This document shows positions 12,001 to 20,369 of a DNA stretch of 61,933 nucleotides, piece by piece. The notes below the pieces were generated by a model. The model was given only the letters and a program-made list of their open reading frames with translations. It ran no database searches and was not told the origin of the DNA. How positions within the stretch are numbered: the first letter of the stretch is position 1; each line of letters begins with the position of its first letter. The position numbers and the translations under genes were made by a program. Source of the DNA: Novosphingobium taihuense (GTDB lineage: Bacteria; Pseudomonadota; Alphaproteobacteria; Sphingomonadales; Sphingomonadaceae); the NCBI RefSeq assembly GCF_007830315.1, contig NZ_VLKJ01000014.1, positions 1 through 61,933 of the forward strand. Direction: 5' to 3'.

Positions 12001-13711
12001 CTTCGAGGCGCTTGTGGCTGCCGGCATCACGGCCAAGCAGGTTCGGGCGCGGGCCGATCATCGACACCAGCGACATGACCAGTTCCTCGCGGATCGGGTC
12101 GATCGGCGGGTTGGTGACCTGAGCGAAGTTCTGCTTGAAGTAATCGTAGAGCAGGCGCGAGCGCTGCGACAGCACCGCAATCGGCGTGTCGGTGCCCATC
12201 GAACCGATCGGATCATCACCTGCCACGGCCATCGGCTCGAGGAACTTGGTGACGTCTTCCTGCGTGTAGCCGAAGGCCTGCTGGCGATCGAGCAGCGAGG
12301 TGGTCTCCACCGGCAGCGCGGCAAGTTCGGGCTCGATCACGTCGAGCTCCTTGAGCTTGTACTGCGCCTGCTCGAGCCACTCTTCGTAAGGCTCGGCATT
12401 GGCCAGTTCGGCCTTGATTTCCTCGTCCTCGATGATCTTGCCCTGATCCATGTCGATCAGGAGCATCTTGCCCGGCTGGAGGCGCCACTTGCGGACGATG
12501 TCCTCCTCGCGGAAGGGCAGCACGCCGCTTTCCGAGGCCATGCAGATCAGGTCGTCACGCGTGATCGAGAAGCGTGCAGGGCGAAGGCCATTGCGGTCCA
12601 GCGTGGCGCCGATCTGGCGACCATCGGTGAAGGCAACGGCAGCCGGGCCGTCCCACGGCTCCATCAGCGCAGCGTGGTATTCATAGAACGCACGGCGCGC
12701 AGGGCTCATCAGCGGGTTGCCGGCCCAGGCTTCGGGCACGAGCATCATCACCGCGTGGGCAAGGCTGTAGCCACCGGCCAGCAGCAGTTCGAGCGCGTTG
12801 TCGAGGCTGGCGGTGTCGGACTGGCCGTGCGGGATCAGCGGCCACATCTTGTCGAGATCCGGGCCGAGCAGCTCGGACTCCATGGTGCGGCGGCGCGCGT
12901 TCATCCAGTTCACGTTGCCGCGAACGGTGTTGATTTCACCGTTGTGGGCGATGAAGCGGAACGGATGCGCCAGCTTCCAGCTGGGGAAGGTGTTGGTGCT
13001 GAAACGCTGGTGCACGAGACCCAGCGCCGAAACGCAGTCCGGATCGCGCAGATCATCGTAGAACGAGCCGACCTGCGTCGCCAGCAGGAGGCCCTTGTAG
13101 ACGATCGTGCGGGTCGAGAAGCTCGGCATGTAAAGCTGCGTAACGCCCGGCAGGTTGTGCTTCTCGGCCATGGCGGCGAGCGGGTTCTGCGTCTGCTTGC
13201 GAATGGCGAGCAGCTTGCGCTCGAACGCATCCTGATCGGGCGTGTTCGCACCGCGCTTGATGAAGCACTGGCGGATCACCGGCATCGATTCGACGACGGC
13301 CTTGCCGAGACCTTCCTGCGTGGTTGGCACATCGCGCCAGCCGATCAGTTCCTGGCCTTCCTTGGCGATGAACTTCTCGAAGAACTCGGTCACGAACAGG
13401 CGCGAAGCTTCGTCCTGCGGCAGGAAGCACATGGCCACGGCATAGTCGCCCGGCTGCGGCAGGTCCTTGCCTTCGGAAGCGGCCCACTTGCGGAAAAGCT
13501 GGTCAGGCAGCTGGATCAGGATGCCCGCGCCGTCACCCAGCAGCGGATCGGCACCGACGGCACCGCGATGGTCGAGATTGTGCAGAATCTCCAGCGCCTG
13601 ATCCACAATCGCATGGCTTTTCTGGCCTTTGATGTGGGCAATAAAGCCCACGCCACAGGCATCATGCTCATTACGCGGATCGTACAGGCCCTGAAGCGGC
13701 GGAAATCCCAT
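9059..13711 (-). CDS. gltB: Glutamate synthase (NADPH) large subunit
   Basis: Alpha subunit of NADPH-GOGAT. The start MGFPPLQGLYDPRNEHDAC places the catalytic Ntn-amidotransferase cysteine (in CGVGF) at residue 19, so an 18-residue propeptide is removed; an open frame of 67 further upstream residues is rejected because it has no family similarity. Domains in order: glutamine amidotransferase (about 19-430), central domain, FMN-binding synthase TIM barrel (about 850-1230) with the 3Fe-4S cysteines in CHLNTCPVGVATQDP, and the C-terminal right-handed beta-helix domain (GGRVIVRQPG, GVAYVYDVDG). The 1550-residue length is normal. It heads the gltBD operon. Very long open frames on the opposite strand are codon-bias shadows. 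Confidence 0.97.
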   Translation of the reverse strand: MGFPPLQGLYDPRNEHDACGVGFIAHIKGQKSHAIVDQALEILHNLDHRGAVGADPLLGDGAGILIQLPDQLFRKWAASEGKDLPQPGDYAVAMCFLPQDEASRLFVTEFFEKFIAKEGQELIGWRDVPTTQEGLGKAVVESMPVIRQCFIKRGANTPDQDAFERKLLAIRKQTQNPLAAMAEKHNLPGVTQLYMPSFSTRTIVYKGLLLATQVGSFYDDLRDPDCVSALGLVHQRFSTNTFPSWKLAHPFRFIAHNGEINTVRGNVNWMNARRRTMESELLGPDLDKMWPLIPHGQSDTASLDNALELLLAGGYSLAHAVMMLVPEAWAGNPLMSPARRAFYEYHAALMEPWDGPAAVAFTDGRQIGATLDRNGLRPARFSITRDDLICMASESGVLPFREEDIVRKWRLQPGKMLLIDMDQGKIIEDEEIKAELANAEPYEEWLEQAQYKLKELDVIEPELAALPVETTSLLDRQQAFGYTQEDVTKFLEPMAVAGDDPIGSMGTDTPIAVLSQRSRLLYDYFKQNFAQVTNPPIDPIREELVMSLVSMIGPRPNLLGRDAGSHKRLEVDQPILTNEDIAKIRSVEAALDGAFRTATIDTTWDAAAGADGLEMAIKEMCWAATEAVLADKNILILSDRAQNENRIPMPALLATAAVHHHLVRQGLRMQTGLVVETGEAREVHHFCVLAGYGAEAINPYLAFETLEQIRVAKELPLEAKDVKKNYIKAIGKGILKVMSKMGISTYQSYCGAQIFDAVGLSTEFVNAYFTGTATTIEGVGLKEIAEETVRRHATAYGDNPIYKKMLDVGGMYQLRLRGEEHAWTASNIANLQHAVRGNMPEKYKEFAQSINDQSERMLTIRGQMDLKLADQPIDISEVEPAADIVKRFATGAMSYGSISWEAHTTLALAMNRIGGKSNTGEGGEDPARFKPLANGDSMRSAIKQVASGRFGVTAEYLVNADDVQIKMAQGAKPGEGGQLPGDKVDKTIGKTRHSTPGVGLISPPPHHDIYSIEDLAQLIHDLKNVNTGARISVKLVSEVGVGTVAAGVSKARADHVTISGYEGGTGASPLTSLTHAGSPWEIGLAETQQTLLLNNLRSRICVQADGGLRTGRDVAIAALLGADEFGFATAPLIAAGCIMMRKCHLNTCPVGVATQDPVLRARFTGQPEHVINYFFFVAEELRAIMAEMGFRTVSEMVGRVDRLDTKKAITHWKAQGVDLSKLLHQVDPVPGTTLNWSERQDHGLEAALDNDLIAASAPALENGEPVRLERKVINVNRTVGAMLSGEVARKYGHKGLPDNTIHVSFKGVAGQSFGAFLAHGVTLDLVGDANDYVGKGLSGGRVIVRQPGHVDRDPTENIIVGNTVLYGAIAGEAYFNGVGGERFAVRNSGAIAVVEGTGDHGCEYMTGGVVVVLGRTGRNFAAGMSGGVAYVYDVDGNFAQLVNGAMVDVLPISAERDEDANDLGGTGRPQQRGVDVNDYGMGDMLRHDAERLRVLVERHHLYTGSKRAREILDNWAEALAKFVKVMPRDYARALRQMEAERLEAASVAAE

Positions 13712-13938
13712 CTCGATGATCGTCCTACATCCAAAAAAGGCAACGGCGCGCGAATCACCCTCGCGGAAAAGCGACGAAAATTGCGCGAAGTGCCCCCATG
13801 ACTGCAGGAAAGTTATTTTGCAACTGCGCAGGGACATCAACTGGGCGGTTAATGCCGGAAATACGGTTGCGATACGGCAGAAAGGACGGTTTTCCGGGCG
13901 CTTGCAGGGCAAAAAAGCCGTCAGAGCCCCCCAAATGC

Positions 13939-15483
13939 TCAGCCTTGAGCGGTCATCCGCTGGAGCGTTGCCAAGGCCGCGCGCAAGGCGCGGTCCGCTT
14001 CCTCCGGATCGGCTGTTACCGGCGGCGCTGTGACTGCATCAGCTCCGGCCAGTTGCTCTGTTGGCGAGGATGGCGCAGCGCGTCCCGGCGCGGCGAGCGG
14101 CGATCCGGGCACGGCAAGGATCGAGGGTCGCTCGAACGGTCGGGTTGCGCCGAGCAGCGGCGAATCCTGCCCCGGGAACACCACCACCGGTTCGATCTCG
14201 CCTTCGCTTTCCGGCAGTTCGGCAAGGCCAAGACCGTCGTCTATGCGCAGGGTTTCGTGTCGGTGCGTCGCTGGCCCCATGTCGAGCAATGAGGGATAGC
14301 GGTCCTCGGCGACTTCCGGTTCGGCGGGTGAAGTATCTTCAACGGCAGTCGCGCTCGCCTGGTTCACGCGAAGGAAGCGATCAAGGCCGGGGACGTCGGA
14401 ATCCTCGTCCTCCAGATCGGCCTGGGCCGGGTCCATCGGGGAAACTTGCGACAAGCCCGCAGGGCGGAGACGGACGACGCGCTCGGTCTGCGGCTCTTCC
14501 GGCGTCTGCACGGCAATCGCTGGTTCGAGTGGTTCGACCGAAGCGGGCGACACGGCAGGAGCGCTTTCGCGGACGGGCTGGGCAAAGCTCGACTCTTCGA
14601 GCACGGAGACATCCATGCGCGGTGCCGTGCGGCGCGAAATGGCAAGCGCGAGCCGCTCGACCATCTGAACCAGGCCGAGGCTTTCCAGCGGAGCACGTTC
14701 GAGCGGGGTGATATCGGCAACAGGGGCCTGGAGCAGCGGCGCGGCTGCAGCAGGCGCCGTCCTCGTCACGAACGGGGCAGAGTGCTGCACGGGCTCGGGT
14801 TGCGGTGCGGCGAATTCGGGCTCTGTCGTGGTGAAAGCAGGCGCAACCTCGGGGGCGGGTTCCACGGCCTCGACTTGCGCTTGCGCATTCTGGAACAGAA
14901 GTTCGAGCGCGAGCGGGTCGTCGGTCATGCCGTGCGGCGCAGTCTCTTCGTCGACAGAGAACTCCTCGCGCTCCCACGGCAGGTGGCCGGGTAACGGTGC
15001 CAGTTCGCTCGGCACGTGCAACTGGCCTTCGTCGGCAAGCGACAGGCTGCGGCGGCGCAGCGGTGCGGGTTCGGCAAACGGCGCATCGAGCGAGGGATCG
15101 TCGAGGTCTTCGGCAGGGTTGAGCATGCGGCGCGGCGCTTCGGCCTCCACGCTGGAATCGCGCCGAGAGAAGCCTGTGGCGGCACGCTTGCGCGGAGCGG
15201 CAGTGGCCTGCTTCGGCCCTAACTTGCGTCCGATGAGGAAACCGATTCCCCCTCCTGCCAGAAGCATGGCCACAGCCATCATGACCCTCGCGGTAAAGCC
15301 GAGCGGCGGCGTGGCTGCAGGGATCAGGGCCGGGATGCCCAGGGCCACGACCGGGCCTTCGAGCACGGCCGGCGCAATGGCAAAGCTGCCAAGCCCGAAG
15401 AAGGTCGCAAACCAGAGCGCGGTCACGACTGGAAAAAGCGGATGCGCGGTGATGGGCTTTGGCTTGCGCTTGGTCGCGGTCAC
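13939..15483 (-). CDS. Membrane-anchored low-complexity protein, function unknown
   Basis: A 514-residue protein I do not recognise as a characterised family. It starts at a GTG (first residues MTATKRKPKPITAHPLFPVV). Two hydrophobic segments near the N-terminus (about 16-50 and 68-85, the second VMMAVAMLLAGGGIGFLIGR) suggest membrane anchoring. The remaining ~420 residues are acidic, proline/alanine-rich and poorly ordered, with many AP and PE pairs and a basic stretch near residue 90. This resembles sphingomonad hypothetical proteins with a membrane anchor and a long disordered tail. It lies upstream of gltB on the same strand, 227 bases away, and downstream of a glycosyltransferase gene; no functional link to either is clear. 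A scaffold role is possible but is speculation. Confidence 0.65.
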   Translation of the reverse strand: MTATKRKPKPITAHPLFPVVTALWFATFFGLGSFAIAPAVLEGPVVALGIPALIPAATPPLGFTARVMMAVAMLLAGGGIGFLIGRKLGPKQATAAPRKRAATGFSRRDSSVEAEAPRRMLNPAEDLDDPSLDAPFAEPAPLRRRSLSLADEGQLHVPSELAPLPGHLPWEREEFSVDEETAPHGMTDDPLALELLFQNAQAQVEAVEPAPEVAPAFTTTEPEFAAPQPEPVQHSAPFVTRTAPAAAAPLLQAPVADITPLERAPLESLGLVQMVERLALAISRRTAPRMDVSVLEESSFAQPVRESAPAVSPASVEPLEPAIAVQTPEEPQTERVVRLRPAGLSQVSPMDPAQADLEDEDSDVPGLDRFLRVNQASATAVEDTSPAEPEVAEDRYPSLLDMGPATHRHETLRIDDGLGLAELPESEGEIEPVVVFPGQDSPLLGATRPFERPSILAVPGSPLAAPGRAAPSSPTEQLAGADAVTAPPVTADPEEADRALRAALATLQRMTAQG

Positions 15484-15537
15484 TTGGCGGTCGTCCCTGT
15501 TCTCGTCCCAGATCGTGTCTTGCCGGCAGGGCGACCG

Positions 15538-16764
15538 TCAGGCCGCAACCGATGGCAAGTCGAGACTCGGTAACAGGGCTTGGTAAACAGCAAGATAACG
15601 CCTCACGTTGAGAGCCCAGTCGTGATGCTCGCGCACGAAGCTGCGGGCGACCTCGCGCCGGGCAGGCCATTCGGCGCGCGAGCCCAGCAGTCCGGCCATG
15701 GCGGCGGCAAGGCCTGCCGGGTCGTCGGCAGGGAACAGCGTGCCGGTCTGGCCATGGGCAATCAGTTCGCGGTGGCCGCCGACATCCGATGCGCCGACCA
15801 GCTTGCCCTGCGCCATCGCTTCCAACGGTTTGAGCGGCGTGACCAGTTCGGTCAGGCGCATGCCCTTGCGCGGATAGCAGACCACGTCGACGAGCGAGTA
15901 ATAGCGGTCCACCTCATGGTGCGGCACGCGGCCGACGAAGCGGATGGCATCGGCAACGGGCGATGATTCGGCCTGCGTCCGCAGTGCCGCTTCGGCAGGT
16001 CCACCGCCGACGAGCAGCAGCCGCGCATCGGGCACTGCCGCGACAATGGCGGGCATGGCCGCAATCATGTCATCAAGGCCTTCGTAGGGGTAGAAGCTGC
16101 CGAGGAAGCCGATCACCGGCCCCTCGCCCAGTCCCAGTTCCGCAGCCAGCGCATGATCGCGCGGCAGCGGATCGCCGAACATCTCAAAGTCCACGCCATT
16201 GGGCATGATCGATATCTTTTCGGGCGCAAAGCCGCGCGCGATCAGGTCTGCGCGCAGGCCCTCGCAGATCGTGACGACACGGTCGGCTCCACTGACGACG
16301 TCATTTTCGAGCACCCGGGTCAGCCAATACTTGGCCGAGCCCTCGCGCCCGGTACCGTTGCCGACCGCCGCGTCCTCCCAGAACGCGCGAATCTCGTAGA
16401 CCACCGGAATGCCGAGCCTGCGCCCGGCTTTCACCGCAGCAAGACCGCAGAGCGCAGGCGAGTGGGCGTGGAGCACGTCGGGCCGCCATTCGCTGGCCAA
16501 AGCCACGATCCGGTCGGCCAGAGCCGAAACTTCTGACCATTCGCGCACCAGCGGCAGTCCGCCTGCCTCGCCGGGTGTGCGATAGAAGGTCAGGCCATCA
16601 ACCACTTCGGGATCGCTCGGCGATTGCGCTGCATGGCGCTGCCCGGTCACCCCGCGCACGTCCAGCCCCATCGCCTCCTGCGCCTTAAGGATCGCGCGGG
16701 TGCGGAAGGTGTAGCCGCTGTGGAGCGGCAGCGAGTGGTCTAGGACATGGAGCACGCGGGTCAT
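15538..16764 (-). CDS. Glycosyltransferase, exosortase A system-associated
   Basis: A GT4-type (GT-B fold) glycosyltransferase. The N-terminus MTRVLHVLDHSLPLHSGYTF is the hallmark of the group found with the XrtA exosortase/PEP-CTERM exopolysaccharide system (TIGR04063 type). The donor-binding domain is visible at VIGFLGSFYPYEGLDDMIAA (about 201-220), and the nucleotide-sugar motif EAMAQGKLVGASDVGGHREL appears near residue 315. The start is placed at the ATG giving MTRVL; six upstream residues are not conserved. Length (408) is as expected. It is divergent from an exosortase-A-associated ligase and a small ORF, with 66 bases between. The exosortase itself and the other EPS genes are not in the window, so this pair is an outlying part of the system. 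Confidence 0.88.
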   Translation of the reverse strand: MTRVLHVLDHSLPLHSGYTFRTRAILKAQEAMGLDVRGVTGQRHAAQSPSDPEVVDGLTFYRTPGEAGGLPLVREWSEVSALADRIVALASEWRPDVLHAHSPALCGLAAVKAGRRLGIPVVYEIRAFWEDAAVGNGTGREGSAKYWLTRVLENDVVSGADRVVTICEGLRADLIARGFAPEKISIMPNGVDFEMFGDPLPRDHALAAELGLGEGPVIGFLGSFYPYEGLDDMIAAMPAIVAAVPDARLLLVGGGPAEAALRTQAESSPVADAIRFVGRVPHHEVDRYYSLVDVVCYPRKGMRLTELVTPLKPLEAMAQGKLVGASDVGGHRELIAHGQTGTLFPADDPAGLAAAMAGLLGSRAEWPARREVARSFVREHHDWALNVRRYLAVYQALLPSLDLPSVAA

Positions 16765-16830
16765 GACGCCCACACCTGCCACGGAAGGCTTAACGCCGCG
16801 TCAACCTCGATCGGGTAGCGGTGGCCGGGC

Positions 16831-16992
16831 ATGATCGACAAGTTCACGATATTCCTGCCGCATATGCTGATGGCCATTGCCATCTGGCGACTGCTGCATC
16901 GTGACGATCTTGACGACGATCCCTCGCTGCCCAGCCGCAAGGTGTCGTTCCGCAAGCCGAACAAGCCTGCGCCGGGAAGCACCGATGCTTGA
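16831..16992 (+). CDS. Small ORF (53 aa) upstream of exosortase-A ligase, unknown
   Basis: An unannotated-size ORF of 53 codons beginning MIDKFTIFLPHMLMAIAIWR and ending NKPAPGSTDA. The first 20 residues form one amphipathic/hydrophobic helix (IFLPHMLMAIAIWRLL) followed by an acidic stretch (HRDDLDDDP) and a basic/proline-rich tail. Its stop codon lies 8 bases inside the start of the following ligase gene, which is the kind of overlap seen in translational coupling. It starts 66 bases from the divergent glycosyltransferase start. It has no recognisable domain. It might be a small single-span membrane partner of the ligase, or a translated leader; conservation of the frame in relatives would decide. 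Confidence 0.55.
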   Translation: MIDKFTIFLPHMLMAIAIWRLLHRDDLDDDPSLPSRKVSFRKPNKPAPGSTDA

Positions 16993-18355
16993 CCTTTTCC
17001 TGCTGTCCTGCGTGCTCGCGTTCATCGGTGCGGGCTTCCGCAAGCCGTTCATCTTCGTGCTGGCCTACAGCTACATCGATATTGTCGCGCCGCAGAAGGT
17101 AAGCTGGGGCATTCTCAGCCATATCCCGGTATCGCTGATCGCGTTCCTCTGTGCGTTCATTTCCTGGTTCGTGGCCGAGGACAAGAACGGCAGCCGCGTC
17201 TCGCTGCGCCAGTTCCTGTTGTTGGCCCTGCTCGTCTATTGCGGCCTCACCACCCAGACCGCCGACTTCCCGGTCGAGGCAGCGGAAAAGTGGGCGTGGG
17301 TATGGAAGGCGCTGCTCTGGGCGCTGTTCCTGCCGCTGACCCTGCGCACGCGCCTGCGCATCGAGGCGATTACCCTGATCCTCGTCCTGTCGATCGGCGT
17401 GATCGTGATCGGCGGCGGGATCAAGACGGCAGCGGGCGGCGGCGGGTATGGCGAGCTGCGCCTGCTGGTGGACGACAACACCGGGCTCTACGAAGGCTCG
17501 ATCATCTCGGCCGTGGCCATTGCGGTGATCCCGCTGGCGCTGTGGCTGACGCGCTTCGGCACGATCTTTCCGCCCGACTGGCGCGTGAAGATCTTCGCAT
17601 GGGCGCTGTGCTTTGCCTGCGCGCTCATGCCGATCGGAACGGGCGCCCGCACCGGCCTTGTCTGCGTGGTGGTGCTCGCCGCGATGATCCTGCGCACGGC
17701 CAAGCGGCGCATGCTGATCATCTCGGTCATGGCCGCTGGTGCGCTGATCGCGGTCCCGCTCCTGCCCAAGGAGTTCACCGACCGGATGGGCACGATCCGC
17801 AATCACCAGTCCGACCAGTCCGCTGGCACCCGCATCGCGGTGTGGAAGTGGACCATCGACTTTGCCAAGCGCCACCCCTTCGGCGGCGGCTTCGAGGCCT
17901 ATCGCCAGAACAAGCTGACCTACGATACGGTCAAGGCCGATTACGCCGGCGACAACAACGCCGCGCTCGAATACCAACCGATCGTCGAGGAAGGTCGCGC
18001 CTATCATTCGAGCTATTTCGAGATGCTCGGCGAACAGGGCTACCCCGGCCTTGCCCTGTGGCTGGCGCTCCATTTGCTCGGCGTGTGGCAGATGGAAGTG
18101 CTCAGGCGACGCTACCGCAAGGAGACCTCACCCGAGTTCCGCTGGGTCTCGCCCCTGGCCGAGGCGCTGCAGCAGGCGCAGATCATCTACCTTGTCGGCT
18201 CGACCTTCGTCGGCATCGCGTTCCAGCCGTTCTGCTACATGCTGGTCGGCCTGCAATGCGGGCTCTGGGCCTATATCAAACGCGTGCGCACCGCGACGCA
18301 TGAGCCTTTCCGCAAGCCGAAGAACACCTCAAAGCCCCTTCCCTCTGCCGCTTAA
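16985..18355 (+). CDS. O-glycosylation ligase / polysaccharide polymerase, exosortase A-associated
   Basis: A polytopic membrane protein of the Wzy/O-antigen ligase superfamily, in the exosortase-A-associated subgroup (TIGR03097 type; begins MLDLFLLSCVLAFIGAGFRK, with YIDIVAPQKVSWGILSHIP following). It has about 10-12 hydrophobic segments and the large periplasmic loop after WTIDFAKRHPFGGGFEAYRQ (about residues 290-310), where catalytic Arg/His residues of this family lie. The start at the ATG giving MLDLF is chosen; an open frame from 16877 would add 36 basic residues. Predicted length 456 is normal. It overlaps the 53-codon ORF by 8 bases. Likely job: polymerisation or ligation of an exopolysaccharide at the inner membrane. 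Confidence 0.87.
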   Translation: MLDLFLLSCVLAFIGAGFRKPFIFVLAYSYIDIVAPQKVSWGILSHIPVSLIAFLCAFISWFVAEDKNGSRVSLRQFLLLALLVYCGLTTQTADFPVEAAEKWAWVWKALLWALFLPLTLRTRLRIEAITLILVLSIGVIVIGGGIKTAAGGGGYGELRLLVDDNTGLYEGSIISAVAIAVIPLALWLTRFGTIFPPDWRVKIFAWALCFACALMPIGTGARTGLVCVVVLAAMILRTAKRRMLIISVMAAGALIAVPLLPKEFTDRMGTIRNHQSDQSAGTRIAVWKWTIDFAKRHPFGGGFEAYRQNKLTYDTVKADYAGDNNAALEYQPIVEEGRAYHSSYFEMLGEQGYPGLALWLALHLLGVWQMEVLRRRYRKETSPEFRWVSPLAEALQQAQIIYLVGSTFVGIAFQPFCYMLVGLQCGLWAYIKRVRTATHEPFRKPKNTSKPLPSAA

Positions 18356-18436
18356 CCAATCGCTTAAAACCCCTTGCTCCCTACCCCGCTTGCCGCCATT
18401 GTGCTGCGATAAGAGAATTGCAGGAGAGCACTGGCG

Positions 18437-18898
18437 ATGACGAGGTTTGTCCCCGCGCACGAGGTTCAGGCCATGGTCGGCCAGGTCGTCGGCACGTCGA
18501 AGTGGGTCGAGATCACGCAGGAGCGGGTGAACAAGTTCGCCGAGGCAACCGGCGATTTCCAGTTCATCCATGTCGATCCCGAAAAGGCGAAGCTCACCCC
18601 GTTCGGCGGCCCGATCGCGCACGGATTCCTGACCCTGTCACTGATCCCGCTGCTGACGATGGAAAGCGATTGCCCGCGGCCCGAGCACATCAAGATGGGC
18701 GTCAACTACGGCGGCAACCGCACCCGCTTCCTCGCCCCGGTGCGCGTGGGCAAGCGCGTGCGCGGCGTGTTCAAGCTGCTCGAGATGGAAGAGAAGCGCC
18801 CGGGCCAGTGGCAGCAGACAATGGAGATCACCGTCGAGATCGAAGGCGAACCCAAGCCTGCGCTGCAGTGTGAGTGGATCACCCAGTTCTTCGTGTAA
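18437..18898 (+). CDS. MaoC-family (R)-specific enoyl-CoA hydratase-like dehydratase
   Basis: A hot-dog fold hydratase of the MaoC/R-hydratase 2 family, 153 residues. The catalytic Asp-His pair is present at D40 and H45 in EATGDFQFIHVDPEKA, followed by FGGPIAHGFLTLSLIPLL, the family overhang motif. Enzymes of this family hydrate trans-2-enoyl-CoA to (R)-3-hydroxyacyl-CoA, which can feed PHA synthase, so a role in PHA or fatty acid metabolism is plausible. It is convergent with the PHA depolymerase gene, separated by a hairpin. Regulation is not evident. Confidence 0.88.
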   Translation: MTRFVPAHEVQAMVGQVVGTSKWVEITQERVNKFAEATGDFQFIHVDPEKAKLTPFGGPIAHGFLTLSLIPLLTMESDCPRPEHIKMGVNYGGNRTRFLAPVRVGKRVRGVFKLLEMEEKRPGQWQQTMEITVEIEGEPKPALQCEWITQFFV

Positions 18899-18914
18899 GC
18901 CCAACTTCCAAGGG

Positions 18915-18941
18915 GCCTCCACCCGCCTGAGCGGGGGAGGC
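18915..18941. terminator. Hairpin between convergent maoC-like and phaZ genes
   Basis: GCCTCC-A-CCCGC and GCGGG-GGAGGC form an 11-bp stem (one bulged A) around a CTGA loop. It lies 16 bases past the maoC-like stop and 10 from the phaZ stop. No long T tract follows, so it is likely a bidirectional hairpin rather than a strong terminator. Confidence 0.5.
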
Positions 18942-18951
18942 TTCGCGGCGA

Positions 18952-20208
18952 TCAGGCCACGACGCTGAGCTTGCGTCCCTTGGCCTTCTTTTCGAACTTG
19001 GCGATCCACTGCTCCACCGCCGGGGCGATGGACGAGCGCCAGCGCGAGCCGTTGAAGATGCCGTAGTGGCCAACTTCGGGGGCGAGCAGGTACTGCTTCA
19101 TATCGTCGGGCAGGTTCGGCGTGACCTTGAGCGCAGCCTTGGTCTGGCCGATGCCCGAGATGTCGTCACGCTCGCCCTCGATGCACAGGATCGCGGTGTC
19201 GGTGATCGCGCCGAGATCGACGGCCTGGCCGCGATGGACCAGTTCGCCCTTGGGCAGGGCATGGCGCTGGAACACGACATCGACGGTCTGCAGGTAGAAC
19301 TCGGCGGGCAGATCGCAGACCGCGCGGTATTCGTCGTAGAACGCCTTGGTCGCATCGGCGCTTTCATCTGCACCCGCGTTCATATGCTGGAACAGCTTGT
19401 AGTGGCTCATCATGTGACTGCCGAGGTTCATCGACATGAAGCTGGCGAGTTGCACGAAGCCCGGATAGACGCGCCGCCCTTCGCCCGGATAGTTGGCGGG
19501 CACGGTGGTGATCACGTTGTGCTTGAACCATACGTAAGGCTTGGTGATCGCATGGTCGTTGACCGCAGTCGGGCTTTCGCGCGTGTCGATCGGGCCGCCC
19601 ATCATCGTCAGCGTCACCGGGCGGCAAGGATGATTTTTTGCGCCCATGATCGCGGTGGCGGCGAACGCCGGGACGGACGGCTGGCACACCGCCATCATGT
19701 GGGCGCCCTCGCCAATGTATTCGAGGAAGCCGGTCAGGTAGTCGATGTAGTCATCGAGATCGAACACGCCCTCGGCCAGCGGCACGTACTTCGCATCGGC
19801 CCAGTCGGTGATGTAGACGACGCAGCGTTCGAGCATGCGTTCGACCGTGCCGCGCAGCAGCGTGGCGTAGTGCCCGCTCATCGGCGCGACGATCAGCAGG
19901 CGCGGCGCGTTCTTGGGCAGGCCCTCGTGCGTGAACATCTTGAGGTCGCCGAACGGCCGGGTAATGACCGTGGTCTCCTTGACCGCGTGCGCCGTGCCGT
20001 CGACATGGATGACCTTGATGCCGAAAGCGGGCTTGCCGCGCGGCGCCGCCGCATGTGCGAACACGTCGAGCGCGTTCGCGATGGTCTGGGAAGGGCCGAC
20101 TCCGGCCCAGGGATTGCGGGCATCGGTGAGCGCGTCGGCTACCATCGATGCCCACGCACTGCTCGCATTCATCAGCGAGCGCTGGATTTCATACGCTTTG
20201 TACAACAC
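18952..20208 (-). CDS. phaZ: Intracellular polyhydroxyalkanoate depolymerase
   Basis: An intracellular PHB/PHA depolymerase that mobilises stored granules (PHB depolymerase family with a catalytic cysteine). The lipase-like box is MMAVCQPSVPAFAA, with Cys near residue 175; downstream catalytic-type residues fall in CIEGERDDISGIGQT (Asp, about 350) and EVGHYGIFNGSRWR (His, about 390). The start is uncertain: the open frame runs from a GTG at 20217, but an AAGG sequence sits immediately before it and 8 bases before a second GTG at 20208, which gives VLYKAYEIQRS, the family N-terminus (a TTG at 20205 is also possible). The family usually begins MLYxAYEIQRS. Length about 418. Upstream, a TGC-rich dyad is a possible PhaR site. 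Confidence 0.9.
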   Translation of the reverse strand: MLYKAYEIQRSLMNASSAWASMVADALTDARNPWAGVGPSQTIANALDVFAHAAAPRGKPAFGIKVIHVDGTAHAVKETTVITRPFGDLKMFTHEGLPKNAPRLLIVAPMSGHYATLLRGTVERMLERCVVYITDWADAKYVPLAEGVFDLDDYIDYLTGFLEYIGEGAHMMAVCQPSVPAFAATAIMGAKNHPCRPVTLTMMGGPIDTRESPTAVNDHAITKPYVWFKHNVITTVPANYPGEGRRVYPGFVQLASFMSMNLGSHMMSHYKLFQHMNAGADESADATKAFYDEYRAVCDLPAEFYLQTVDVVFQRHALPKGELVHRGQAVDLGAITDTAILCIEGERDDISGIGQTKAALKVTPNLPDDMKQYLLAPEVGHYGIFNGSRWRSSIAPAVEQWIAKFEKKAKGRKLSVVA

Positions 20209-20282
20209 TGCGAACACCTTTTTGGTTTGTTGCCCGGAAAGGACCGGGAGTCGTTATGCGCAGATTGCCGCGATTCGACTGT

Positions 20283-20298
20283 TTGTGCAACGCAACAA
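20283..20298. promoter_or_regulatory. Imperfect dyad upstream of phaZ (candidate PhaR-type site)
   Basis: TTGTGCAACGCAACAA lies 75 bases upstream of the phaZ start, in the region shared with the divergent ABC transporter gene. PhaR regulators in alphaproteobacteria bind TGC-rich or CTGC/GCAG-type sequences near PHA genes; the resemblance here is loose, so this is only a candidate. Confidence 0.25.
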
Positions 20299-20369
20299 AT
20301 AGCCAGTCATATTGCAGGTTCCCTAACCGCCCCCTTTCGGGAAGACCCGCCATCGGCTAGGCACCCGCC

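Noticed and set aside
10652..13801. 1049-codon open frame antisense to gltB
   Set aside because: It is the codon-bias shadow of gltB in GC-rich DNA; gltB shows full family motifs on the other strand and the antisense product is Arg/His/Asp-rich without domains.
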